Shown: positions 46,962 to 59,168 of the stretch, piece by piece | How the letters are laid out: each line of letters begins with the position of its first letter | How positions within the stretch are numbered: the stretch's first letter is position 1 | Origin: Pristionchus mayeri | Taxonomy: Eukaryota > Nematoda > Chromadorea > Rhabditida > Neodiplogasteridae | Length of the DNA stretch: 64,000 bases | Reading direction: 5' to 3' | Assembly: GCA_036245805.1 (NCBI GenBank) | Contig: BTRK01000005.1 | Location: 13,058,984 to 13,122,983 of the forward strand | The notes under the pieces: model-generated | The model's input: the letters and a program-made list of their open reading frames with translations, nothing else | What the model was told of the DNA's origin: nothing | The model's database searches: none | Position numbers and translations under genes: made by a program

Positions 46962-48080
46962 GGCGGAAGTGATGCTGAAACTGATCGCTGTACCACACTC
47001 TCTCCTCGTTAGCGAGATGATTATGCAAATTATGTATCAAACGGTCTCCCGTCTTTCCATTGTCTCCTCTATAATCGCTTCGAAATTGCTCCCGTGGTTC
47101 CTATTTGTTCCGCAAAGCGATGGGTGGTAAATTACTTTTTGTTGTTGTAATGTCACTTTATCGCAGAATACGAGTGGGGCATGACATAGTGAGATGATCC
47201 TTCTTTGATCCAGTGTAGTGTTAATAAAGTAATTATGCATATTGGAAAGATAAACGCATATTTTTAGCCCCGTTGATCGCGTATGACTTTGTCGGAGATA
47301 CGATTAAATTTTTTAAACGATTTTTGACAGTTTTTTGCGAATATTATCAGCGAAATATCTTATAAAACCGTTATGTCTCGTGTGCAATTTGACAATTCAC
47401 GCGATACGTGTGGATTATGATAATGACGGTACATACGGAGAGACTAGAGCGATGATGGTTTGGCGCGTATCATTCAATGCTAGAGATATTACTAGTGATA
47501 GAAGTGAAATTCTTTGCGGGCGTCTCAAATCATCAATATGATATTAAAACCAACGGATATCATTCAGTACTCTTAGAGCCTGATATCACGGATTCAACTA
47601 TTTTATTTAAATAATCATTTATAAGGTGAAATAGTGATGGGTATGCAGATTTTATGAGCAAATTGCACCCTATCCATATCTCGCATATGAAGAATGACCT
47701 TAGATGCCATAACTGCCAATGATATGATGAGATCAAAGCACTTTGAACAGCTGTTCACCTCGCTTTTGAAGACTGTTAAAACGTATGGCTGCCAACCACT
47801 AGTGATATTTTTAGTGTTTCTCTAAATAAAGAGGGAATGGACATTTCTTTTGAGTAATGACCTTAACGATATGAATAGTAACGTTACGAGTACACGCGGT
47901 GACATCGCAGGTGAAAAAATGTATCGTAGATTCAACAGTAATTAATATACATATAACAATTGAAGAGATTCATAGACATCGACAGAGTTCCGGGACGAAG
48001 GCTCATGATAATTATTGAATCATCCCTCCTCTGATATATCAGCCACATCATGACTACACAGTACTCATTCAGACATGCAT
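46962..48080. other. Intergenic between D and F, left arm
   Basis: Mirrored at 58050-59168. Apart from the D promoter element, I see no gene; the 68-codon frame at 47335-47541 has no supporting features. Confidence 0.4.
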
Positions 48081-49705
48081 TCAATCGCTGGTTCTCACTG
48101 TTCGAACAGCGTGGGTCGACGTGCTATTCGTTATCATCTCTTTGAATGCAATCCAGTACTCGGAACTGAGTCAGTAATTAGTAGTGTGAACATATGTCAA
48201 CAGATAATTCACCTGGTGGTATAATAAATTAGAAGCTTTGACGCTATTGCCATATTCAAGAAGATCGGACCAAATGCAAACCCCACAAGCTTGTCTTGAG
48301 CTGAAGTTACTGCATCAGTTGCATTCGGGATATGCGCACCACGTGGGAGTTTTGATCGGTTTAAAATGGTAAGAAAAACATTTGCCAGAAGCCATCCACA
48401 TATGTCCACAATGAAGATCAATGTGAGTGATTTCATAATTCGCTTCATTTTTACTGAACCTAAAAGGTTTTAATAAATACATTTACGGATCGTTTTCTTT
48501 ACAACATATACTCAGGTTGAAAACCCACTTTGTGATCGAAGCGAAAGCCATGTGAATAGGTAGACAATTATGCTGATCGAGCTCAGAACGAGGATTCCGT
48601 ATCCGATATATTTGATTCCATCCGCAAACGATGGAATGACTCCACAATGCATTCGGCTGAAAATGATGATACAAGTCTCGGTTTCCAATGATTATGCAGC
48701 GTTAAGAGGAACGAACAAATGGTCACCGTCGGATGATAACCTAAAAATGTGCCTTTCCCCTCAGTATGTTCCCAATGTGTCGAAAATCGTATGTGGACGT
48801 TCTGCAGAACGTGTAGTTCGATCGTTCGAGATATCATCCGACAGAGATCATCCGACCTAGTGCAATTTGTTCTCACCCCGGTACGTAGTGTACAAACAGA
48901 ATGGCAGTAGTGAATGCGCACGAGCCAGCAATGATTGAATCGTGCAACTATAAAGTCATCTTATTCGTGCCCAAGAATTGGCATTACGATGTTGTGGGAA
49001 AGTGATCGCGATCATTCGATCCACCCCGATCATCAGAATGCAAGCTACTCCCGCGAGAAGGCCCAAATCCAGAAGGAACTGAAAGCGTAATGTAGTTAAC
49101 ATACTGCGGAAATTATTGGCACCAGGTCGGAAATGTTTGGTATATCTAATGCGGCATGACGCAATACTTCTCATCCGATGCAGTGCCAAACGATTTCGAT
49201 CCGAAGACAAATTCATTATATTTACCATGAGTGCAATACAGAGGGCTCGGTCCAGCTTGAGCTGGTATCCAAGCACAGTCGGCACCCTAATTAGACCTGT
49301 GCCCAGCTGAAATGAATCACTTTCTCACGAGTGTGGCTATATCATTTTTGAACTTTTCGTTATAGATTTCCTCAAGGAGTGAATACTAGTGTTTCAAGTT
49401 CACCATTGTGAAAAAAATGAAGAATTCTAAAATGACCAGTTCTACACTGATACAGTACCCCCGACCTGGTGGAGGAAGTCGAAGATGGCGCACACCGCAA
49501 TGACGATATTGCACGTCGTGCGCAATGATCTGTTTAGAAAATTGATTTAGAGTTTCAATTATCTATCTTTATAACACCCTCACCTTGTTCTAATGGTGGT
49601 GAATGCTATCAGAAAGTGTCCAACTGTTCCGGCAAATGCAAATAGGGCAGATTTCGCCTCAAACCCTCGCGTTAGATTGGCATGAATGACGTCAATTTCT
49701 TCCAT
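48081..49705 (-). CDS. Gene F, left-arm copy of 7TM chemoreceptor
   Basis: Mirror image of 56425-58049; see that entry. No base differences noticed in its exons. Confidence 0.6.
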
Positions 49706-51070
49706 CACCTTGAAGTGTTTACATCCAATTTTCAAGATCAGAAACGTAATGGACCAATTTTAGATGCTTTAAATCACTGGCTATTGGAACAATGTAAAAA
49801 AAACACGACATATTGAGAATATGCGCATAGATAGATAGAGTGTGAAAAAAATTCTAGGCAGTAAACGAACTGTAAAACCGCGAATGGAGATACATATAAT
49901 AACAAGAGATTGTATAGATTGTAAGTTGTATGTATTCAGAGAAAGAGGGAATTATATCATACCACCACGTATAATTTGCGTTCCCTAACAAGGAAAGTGC
50001 GCGAGGGTGAGTTGGAGTTTTTGAACGAGACATCCAAAGAGGATCAGATTCTAAGAACTTTTAAGTTTTTCATATATGATGAGGTCCTTTTGCACGTCTG
50101 GGTTCATAGTAGGGATACGTGAAAAACCGTTCATTTTTAATGCTTTTTTTGTTCCGAAATTCCAATACTACCAAGCCGTCCGCAGAGGTATATATAAAAC
50201 AATAAAGATATAGAAAACTTTACAAGTTCTTGGAATTTAATCCTCTTTCGATCCCGCTTTGACTCGTTCAGAAACTCCCCTTCCACGGCGTTTCCTTGTG
50301 TAAAGGCATTTCTCTCGCAGTCAATTGCTTGACATTTATTTCCAATATCGTTGGGCTACGCACTAATAGGCAATGGCACATTAATATTAGGTAGGTATGG
50401 CAATGCACTTTCTTGTTCCGGTGATCATTCAGAGTTGAATGAGTTGTAAAATGAGTTGTATTTAACGTCGACAAGCAACTGCGTAAAAGAGGACAAGGAA
50501 AATCGCGAGAGAGATGGAGAAATGACCTAACGAGAAGAAAATGCGAACATAGATGGAGCCCCCCATTAAGAATAGATAGCCTAAAGCCAAGATCAGTGCT
50601 AATAGCGACCCCTCATAAATTATGTTCTGTTCTATTCTGATATACACCTGGTTGTCCTCGGGCAGTTGTAAAATACCAATTATTTGCTTCAATTCACACT
50701 CCTCCTCAGCTAAATTGCCAATGAATATCACGGCTCGCACGTAAGAATCGACTCTAATAAATTTTCGAAACAATTCAACTTCATTTTAAGAGGTCGGCCC
50801 GGTAAGGCTGTCAAATAATGACCCAGGCTATCACGTCCCCTAGGATTGAGAACCACATAACCATCTAGTGCATGTGTACTCCTAGGAGTATAATTCTGCC
50901 GGTCTTCAGCATATCCCGCTAGTATTTTCCTCGCGATTACAATGTGATTGCAATTATTTATTCAGCTACAACGGATTACAATTCAAAGGAGATGAATAAT
51001 CGGTGATTCAGGGGCAGCTAATGGCCCACGATACGAACTACTGGTGCACTTCACCTGGAATTCATATGCT

Positions 51071-52725
51071 TCAGAAGCAGCTCATCTTCGCCCCGAGAGG
51101 AACCGCGGCTTCCTCAAGACCGTCCAGGAACGACCACTTCCACTCCGGAGCTCCAGAAGCATTTGTGCTAAAATTTCAATTTAATGCCAATTCGAACGTG
51201 TTTTTTCTCATTATTTCATTTTTAATCTCACCCGCAGAATAGCTTCTTCGACTTTCCAACTGTCTTCACGCCATTCAGCGTGTAGCCCAGCGTCTCTCCG
51301 TAGTAGCACGTGAAGTACTTCCTGAAAAGTTAAAGGTCAATCGAGTTAAAATATACAGTAGGTCCAAAAGGGAGCACTAAGAGGTAAGCAAACAGTTTCA
51401 TCACACAAATCTTTAGAATACGTAAAAATGTAAACCTGAATAAGTCGAATTTGAGCGTGTAGTCTTCGAAGTCGACGTTGAGAGCAGCGCAAGGAGAATC
51501 GCCAGACGAAGGAGTTACTTCCTCGCAGTAGAAGCCAATCACTTTCAGACCGGTCAGTGAAGTTCCCTGAAGTTTATGAGCCACCGTCTCCTGGCTCTCT
51601 CGGTACTATCCATAGATACCCAAAAACTTAAATACTGGTCAAACTTGATTCTTAAACCTGCCGTTTGGCTCTATCGCACAGCTATCAACTATGAATACAG
51701 TTGAATAATAGATGGACAAATGCACAATTCACCATAATCTGCCATCCATCCCGATTGCACTGCATGCTCTGGGTGTCCGATTGATCGGCATTCGTGGTTC
51801 TTCTCACTCCCTGCGCGTCCTTCGAGTCGATCCACTTGAGGAAGTATCCCTGAACATTTATTGCATAATTATATGATTATATACTCGAATATATTCTGCT
51901 TACTAGTTCGAGTATGAAAGCTCTCAAAGAATGTTTGGCTTTTCCAAACTTATTATGCTAATATACTTAATATTTAACTGTACCTTCATACACTCGTATC
52001 GATTCCCGTTGCGGATTCCAGCTACATCGAATGGATCGGAGCATGCCGCGTGCTTAGAGCCCATATCAGTACATTTGATGCCGGCATGAACATATTATTA
52101 TTTACTTTAACTATGCATTCACCAGGTTCTCAGAATAAGTATAAATTGAAACGTAACTAATTAAAATAATAAATATCGATAACTGACTTTTGATGGGGTG
52201 ATTGAACATGTATGACGTGTAAGGTGGGACAGATGATTCAATCCGGAAGGAGGCTGAAAATATTTATTTATTTATTTTCACATGCCACAATAACCTTAAA
52301 TTTTATACAATGACCACGTTGAGCATTAACAAGCTTTGAAGAAAAAAAATGAGGCACATGACAACCACTTTCGTATAATCACGTACGATTCAACAAACTT
52401 TCTTGGTCCTAGCAGGTAACGTAATGCATCACTCACTGTCATTTGCGTCGAGATATGCTCCGTGCGTGGTCAATCTCTTTCCCTGTTCTGTAAATTATGC
52501 TGTTAAATTTGGAAGAAGTGTAAAGCCAAACCGGGAAAATAGTCGATTTCGAGTTCAACCATTGAGTCAATGCAGAACCATCTAGAATTTTCGAAATTTA
52601 ATGAGTATACAACTGTAAAACGACCTTGCCAATCCATCCGGAGTCATTCCATCATAGATCAGAGAAGCCGGGTCCGACGGTAGAACGTCATTCATGACCG
52701 ACGGTAGAACGTCATTCATGACTTT
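51071..52725 (-). pseudogene. C' fragment, left-arm copy
   Basis: Mirror image of 53405-55059: exons 17-25 of a gene B/C-type protein without promoter or 5' exons. The same splice-acceptor defect before exon 21 is present here. Confidence 0.75.
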
Positions 52726-52766
52726 TTAAAAATACATTGGATGTAGTGTACATTGGATGTAGTGTA
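52674..52766. repeat. Short tandem duplications near the palindrome centre, left arm
   Basis: Complement of two 24-bp copies (TCATGAATGACGTTCTACCG...) at 52674-52721 and two 16-bp copies at 52735-52766. Mirrored at 53364-53395 and 53409-53456. Confidence 0.9.
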
Positions 52767-52889
52767 CGCGGTGTAGAAACCCTGGACATATCACTTTACG
52801 AATATCCCGCCTTCGAGAGAGGACAGGACGAGAACACTCCTAGACCATACCCTGGCGATTACATATGTATTTTACAACCATTTTTCAAG

Positions 52890-53193
52890 GGAGCAATACC
52901 AGTGCACGAGTGCAGAGCATGAGAAGATGCGAATTGTGACGCCGTCTTCGACTTACTACGGAAGCACGCTGAAATGCGAGTGAGTATGATTCAAAAGATG
53001 TCCTGATGTTCCGTTCTAATCGCAATTTCAGAAATGGAGAATGGAAGTTCACTACAACCTCTTCAACGATAACGGTAGTGCCTCATTTATGAGTGTTTTC
53101 AATTGATGTCAAATTATTATTTTTAGATCCAAGCCGGTTCCAAAGTTTCTTGCCATCCAGTCATGAATGACGTTCTACCGTCGGACCCGGCTT
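52890..53193 (+). pseudogene. C' exons 15-17 spanning the palindrome spacer, interrupted
   Basis: Exon 15 (about 52891-52980, CASAEHEKMRIVTPSS), exon 16 (NGEWKF...) and the first part of exon 17 (IQAGSKVSCHPVMNDVLPSD) run on the plus strand through the 257-bp unique spacer 52937-53193. Exon 17 then stops at GACCCGGCTTC where the right palindrome arm starts. The continuation of exon 17 lies about 260 bp further on, after an inverted block. The gene is therefore physically broken by the rearrangement. Confidence 0.8.
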
Positions 53194-53404
53194 CAATTCG
53201 CATCTTCTCATGCTCTGCACTCGTGCACTGGTATTGCTCCCTTGAAAAATGGTTGTAAAATACATATGTAATCGCCAGGGTATGGTCTAGGAGTGTTCTC
53301 GTCCTGTCCTCTCTCGAAGGCGGGATATTCGTAAAGTGATATGTCCAGGGTTTCTACACCGCGTACACTACATCCAATGTACACTACATCCAATGTATTT
53401 TTAA

Positions 53405-55059
53405 AAAGTCATGAATGACGTTCTACCGTCGGTCATGAATGACGTTCTACCGTCGGACCCGGCTTCTCTGATCTATGATGGAATGACTCCGGATGGATTG
53501 GCAAGGTCGTTTTACAGTTGTATACTCATTAAATTTCGAAAATTCTAGATGGTTCTGCATTGACTCAATGGTTGAACTCGAAATCGACTATTTTCCCGGT
53601 TTGGCTTTACACTTCTTCCAAATTTAACAGCATAATTTACAGAACAGGGAAAGAGATTGACCACGCACGGAGCATATCTCGACGCAAATGACAGTGAGTG
53701 ATGCATTACGTTACCTGCTAGGACCAAGAAAGTTTGTTGAATCGTACGTGATTATACGAAAGTGGTTGTCATGTGCCTCATTTTTTTTCTTCAAAGCTTG
53801 TTAATGCTCAACGTGGTCATTGTATAAAATTTAAGGTTATTGTGGCATGTGAAAATAAATAAATAAATATTTTCAGCCTCCTTCCGGATTGAATCATCTG
53901 TCCCACCTTACACGTCATACATGTTCAATCACCCCATCAAAAGTCAGTTATCGATATTTATTATTTTAATTAGTTACGTTTCAATTTATACTTATTCTGA
54001 GAACCTGGTGAATGCATAGTTAAAGTAAATAATAATATGTTCATGCCGGCATCAAATGTACTGATATGGGCTCTAAGCACGCGGCATGCTCCGATCCATT
54101 CGATGTAGCTGGAATCCGCAACGGGAATCGATACGAGTGTATGAAGGTACAGTTAAATATTAAGTATATTAGCATAATAAGTTTGGAAAAGCCAAACATT
54201 CTTTGAGAGCTTTCATACTCGAACTAGTAAGCAGAATATATTCGAGTATATAATCATATAATTATGCAATAAATGTTCAGGGATACTTCCTCAAGTGGAT
54301 CGACTCGAAGGACGCGCAGGGAGTGAGAAGAACCACGAATGCCGATCAATCGGACACCCAGAGCATGCAGTGCAATCGGGATGGATGGCAGATTATGGTG
54401 AATTGTGCATTTGTCCATCTATTATTCAACTGTATTCATAGTTGATAGCTGTGCGATAGAGCCAAACGGCAGGTTTAAGAATCAAGTTTGACCAGTATTT
54501 AAGTTTTTGGGTATCTATGGATAGTACCGAGAGAGCCAGGAGACGGTGGCTCATAAACTTCAGGGAACTTCACTGACCGGTCTGAAAGTGATTGGCTTCT
54601 ACTGCGAGGAAGTAACTCCTTCGTCTGGCGATTCTCCTTGCGCTGCTCTCAACGTCGACTTCGAAGACTACACGCTCAAATTCGACTTATTCAGGTTTAC
54701 ATTTTTACGTATTCTAAAGATTTGTGTGATGAAACTGTTTGCTTACCTCTTAGTGCTCCCTTTTGGACCTACTGTATATTTTAACTCGATTGACCTTTAA
54801 CTTTTCAGGAAGTACTTCACGTGCTACTACGGAGAGACGCTGGGCTACACGCTGAATGGCGTGAAGACAGTTGGAAAGTCGAAGAAGCTATTCTGCGGGT
54901 GAGATTAAAAATGAAATAATGAGAAAAAACACGTTCGAATTGGCATTAAATTGAAATTTTAGCACAAATGCTTCTGGAGCTCCGGAGTGGAAGTGGTCGT
55001 TCCTGGACGGTCTTGAGGAAGCCGCGGTTCCTCTCGGGGCGAAGATGAGCTGCTTCTGA
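53405..55059 (+). pseudogene. C' fragment: exons 17-25 of a B/C-type gene
   Basis: Highly similar to gene C 38500-40145, ending in the same MSCF-TGA. Exons encode PSDPASLIYDGMTPDGLAR, WFCIDSMVELEIDYFP, CTDMGSKHAACSDPFDVAG and so on, and the frames stay open. However, the acceptor before exon 21 reads ATGCCG instead of the ATTCAG seen in gene C, and exons 1-14 and a promoter are absent. It is most likely an untranscribed or non-functional 3' fragment. AATAAA lies at 55168-55173. Both arms share the acceptor change, so it predates the palindrome or was spread by gene conversion. Confidence 0.75.
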
Positions 55060-55356
55060 AGCATATGAATTCCAGGTGAAGTGCACCAGTAGTTCGTATC
55101 GTGGGCCATTAGCTGCCCCTGAATCACCGATTATTCATCTCCTTTGAATTGTAATCCGTTGTAGCTGAATAAATAATTGCAATCACATTGTAATCGCGAG
55201 GAAAATACTAGCGGGATATGCTGAAGACCGGCAGAATTATACTCCTAGGAGTACACATGCACTAGATGGTTATGTGGTTCTCAATCCTAGGGGACGTGAT
55301 AGCCTGGGTCATTATTTGACAGCCTTACCGGGCCGACCTCTTAAAATGAAGTTGAA

Positions 55357-55668
55357 TTGTTTCGAAAATTTATTAGAGTCGATTCTTACGTGCGAGCCGT
55401 GATATTCATTGGCAATTTAGCTGAGGAGGAGTGTGAATTGAAGCAAATAATTGGTATTTTACAACTGCCCGAGGACAACCAGGTGTATATCAGAATAGAA
55501 CAGAACATAATTTATGAGGGGTCGCTATTAGCACTGATCTTGGCTTTAGGCTATCTATTCTTAATGGGGGGCTCCATCTATGTTCGCATTTTCTTCTCGT
55601 TAGGTCATTTCTCCATCTCTCTCGCGATTTTCCTTGTCCTCTTTTACGCAGTTGCTTGTCGACGTTAA
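55357..55668 (+). other. Open frame with hydrophobic segments, uncertain
   Basis: A 103-codon frame without ATG at its start (TTG at 55357 follows an upstream stop). It has two hydrophobic stretches, LLALILALGYLFLMGGSIYV and FSISLAIFLVLFYAVAC. It could be an exon of an unrecognised membrane protein or chance. Mirrored at 50462-50773 on the minus strand. Confidence 0.25.
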
Positions 55669-56424
55669 ATACAACTCATTTTACAACTCATTCAACTCTG
55701 AATGATCACCGGAACAAGAAAGTGCATTGCCATACCTACCTAATATTAATGTGCCATTGCCTATTAGTGCGTAGCCCAACGATATTGGAAATAAATGTCA
55801 AGCAATTGACTGCGAGAGAAATGCCTTTACACAAGGAAACGCCGTGGAAGGGGAGTTTCTGAACGAGACAAAGCGGGATCGAAAGAGGATTAAATTCCAA
55901 GAACTTGTAAAGTTTTCTATATCTTTATTGTTTTATATATACCTCTGCGGACGGCTTGGTAGTATTGGAATTTCGGAACAAAAAAAGCATTAAAAATGAA
56001 CGGTTTTTCACGTATCCCTACTATGAACCCAGACGTGCAAAAGGACCTCATCATATATGAAAAACTTAAAAGTTCTTAGAATCTGATCCTCTTTGGATGT
56101 CTCGTTCAAAAACTCCAACTCACCCTCGCGCACTTTCCTTGTTAGGGAACGCAAATTATACGTGGTGGTATGATATAATTCCCTCTTTCTCTGAATACAT
56201 ACAACTTACAATCTATACAATCTCTTGTTATTATATGTATCTCCATTCGCGGTTTTACAGTTCGTTTACTGCCTAGAATTTTTTTCACACTCTATCTATC
56301 TATGCGCATATTCTCAATATGTCGTGTTTTTTTTACATTGTTCCAATAGCCAGTGATTTAAAGCATCTAAAATTGGTCCATTACGTTTCTGATCTTGAAA
56401 ATTGGATGTAAACACTTCAAGGTG
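55669..56424. other. Intergenic between C' and F, right arm
   Basis: No gene or internal repeat recognised apart from the palindrome itself. Mirrored at 49706-50461. Confidence 0.4.
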
Positions 56425-58049
56425 ATGGAAGAAATTGACGTCATTCATGCCAATCTAACGCGAGGGTTTGAGGCGAAATCTGCCCTATTTGCATTTGCCG
56501 GAACAGTTGGACACTTTCTGATAGCATTCACCACCATTAGAACAAGGTGAGGGTGTTATAAAGATAGATAATTGAAACTCTAAATCAATTTTCTAAACAG
56601 ATCATTGCGCACGACGTGCAATATCGTCATTGCGGTGTGCGCCATCTTCGACTTCCTCCACCAGGTCGGGGGTACTGTATCAGTGTAGAACTGGTCATTT
56701 TAGAATTCTTCATTTTTTTCACAATGGTGAACTTGAAACACTAGTATTCACTCCTTGAGGAAATCTATAACGAAAAGTTCAAAAATGATATAGCCACACT
56801 CGTGAGAAAGTGATTCATTTCAGCTGGGCACAGGTCTAATTAGGGTGCCGACTGTGCTTGGATACCAGCTCAAGCTGGACCGAGCCCTCTGTATTGCACT
56901 CATGGTAAATATAATGAATTTGTCTTCGGATCGAAATCGTTTGGCACTGCATCGGATGAGAAGTATTGCGTCATGCCGCATTAGATATACCAAACATTTC
57001 CGACCTGGTGCCAATAATTTCCGCAGTATGTTAACTACATTACGCTTTCAGTTCCTTCTGGATTTGGGCCTTCTCGCGGGAGTAGCTTGCATTCTGATGA
57101 TCGGGGTGGATCGAATGATCGCGATCACTTTCCCACAACATCGTAATGCCAATTCTTGGGCACGAATAAGATGACTTTATAGTTGCACGATTCAATCATT
57201 GCTGGCTCGTGCGCATTCACTACTGCCATTCTGTTTGTACACTACGTACCGGGGTGAGAACAAATTGCACTAGGTCGGATGATCTCTGTCGGATGATATC
57301 TCGAACGATCGAACTACACGTTCTGCAGAACGTCCACATACGATTTTCGACACATTGGGAACATACTGAGGGGAAAGGCACATTTTTAGGTTATCATCCG
57401 ACGGTGACCATTTGTTCGTTCCTCTTAACGCTGCATAATCATTGGAAACCGAGACTTGTATCATCATTTTCAGCCGAATGCATTGTGGAGTCATTCCATC
57501 GTTTGCGGATGGAATCAAATATATCGGATACGGAATCCTCGTTCTGAGCTCGATCAGCATAATTGTCTACCTATTCACATGGCTTTCGCTTCGATCACAA
57601 AGTGGGTTTTCAACCTGAGTATATGTTGTAAAGAAAACGATCCGTAAATGTATTTATTAAAACCTTTTAGGTTCAGTAAAAATGAAGCGAATTATGAAAT
57701 CACTCACATTGATCTTCATTGTGGACATATGTGGATGGCTTCTGGCAAATGTTTTTCTTACCATTTTAAACCGATCAAAACTCCCACGTGGTGCGCATAT
57801 CCCGAATGCAACTGATGCAGTAACTTCAGCTCAAGACAAGCTTGTGGGGTTTGCATTTGGTCCGATCTTCTTGAATATGGCAATAGCGTCAAAGCTTCTA
57901 ATTTATTATACCACCAGGTGAATTATCTGTTGACATATGTTCACACTACTAATTACTGACTCAGTTCCGAGTACTGGATTGCATTCAAAGAGATGATAAC
58001 GAATAGCACGTCGACCCACGCTGTTCGAACAGTGAGAACCAGCGATTGA
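56425..58049 (+). CDS. Gene F: nematode 7TM chemoreceptor (Srsx-like)
   Basis: Exons include 56425-56546, 56601-56664, 56824-56904, 57052 to about 57165, a TM4 exon near 57181-57253, 57474-57601, 57671-57917 and 57965-58049 (TGA). TM1 is in ALFAFAGTVGHFLIAF, TM2 in CNIVIAVCAIFDFLHQ, TM3 ends with IGVDRMIAITFP (the DRY-like motif), TM5 is IGYGILVLSSISIIVYLF, TM6 LIFIVDICGWLLANVFL, TM7 FAFGPIFLNMAIASKLLIYY, and the tail has SSEYWIAFKEM. This order and the GVDR...FP and S.EY..AF signatures fit nematode serpentine receptors of the srsx type, which detect chemicals in sensory neurons. The TM4 segment (HDSIIAGSCAFTTAILFVHY) does not join in phase by the splice sites I can find, so there may be a missed small exon or a frameshift. 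Mirrored in the left arm. Confidence 0.65.
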
Positions 58050-59168
58050 ATGCATGTCTGAATGAGTACTGTGTAGTCATGATGTGGCTGATATATCAGA
58101 GGAGGGATGATTCAATAATTATCATGAGCCTTCGTCCCGGAACTCTGTCGATGTCTATGAATCTCTTCAATTGTTATATGTATATTAATTACTGTTGAAT
58201 CTACGATACATTTTTTCACCTGCGATGTCACCGCGTGTACTCGTAACGTTACTATTCATATCGTTAAGGTCATTACTCAAAAGAAATGTCCATTCCCTCT
58301 TTATTTAGAGAAACACTAAAAATATCACTAGTGGTTGGCAGCCATACGTTTTAACAGTCTTCAAAAGCGAGGTGAACAGCTGTTCAAAGTGCTTTGATCT
58401 CATCATATCATTGGCAGTTATGGCATCTAAGGTCATTCTTCATATGCGAGATATGGATAGGGTGCAATTTGCTCATAAAATCTGCATACCCATCACTATT
58501 TCACCTTATAAATGATTATTTAAATAAAATAGTTGAATCCGTGATATCAGGCTCTAAGAGTACTGAATGATATCCGTTGGTTTTAATATCATATTGATGA
58601 TTTGAGACGCCCGCAAAGAATTTCACTTCTATCACTAGTAATATCTCTAGCATTGAATGATACGCGCCAAACCATCATCGCTCTAGTCTCTCCGTATGTA
58701 CCGTCATTATCATAATCCACACGTATCGCGTGAATTGTCAAATTGCACACGAGACATAACGGTTTTATAAGATATTTCGCTGATAATATTCGCAAAAAAC
58801 TGTCAAAAATCGTTTAAAAAATTTAATCGTATCTCCGACAAAGTCATACGCGATCAACGGGGCTAAAAATATGCGTTTATCTTTCCAATATGCATAATTA
58901 CTTTATTAACACTACACTGGATCAAAGAAGGATCATCTCACTATGTCATGCCCCACTCGTATTCTGCGATAAAGTGACATTACAACAACAAAAAGTAATT
59001 TACCACCCATCGCTTTGCGGAACAAATAGGAACCACGGGAGCAATTTCGAAGCGATTATAGAGGAGACAATGGAAAGACGGGAGACCGTTTGATACATAA
59101 TTTGCATAATCATCTCGCTAACGAGGAGAGAGTGTGGTACAGCGATCAGTTTCAGCATCACTTCCGCC
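58050..59168. other. Intergenic between F and D, right arm
   Basis: Contains TTTGCATAATC at 59101-59111 close to gene D, matching the element shared by B and C. No TATA box seen. Otherwise no feature recognised. Confidence 0.45.

Larger units (their letters stand above)
42304..52936. repeat. Large palindrome, left arm (10.6 kb)
   Basis: Every base position x maps to about 106131-x (outer part) or 106130-x (inner part, after a 1-bp difference near 46248) in the right arm 53194-63827. Only scattered single-base differences were seen in the parts I compared, for example near 44263, 45217, 46641 and 46675. The inner end is GAATTG at 52931-52936; the outer end is AATGCTG at 42304-42310. The arm carries gene D, gene F and the C' fragment, all on the minus strand. 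Confidence 0.95.

Noticed and set aside
47490..47520. GTGAAATTCTTTG resembling a conserved 18S rRNA segment
   Set aside because: Only about a dozen bases match and the surrounding sequence does not resemble rRNA.
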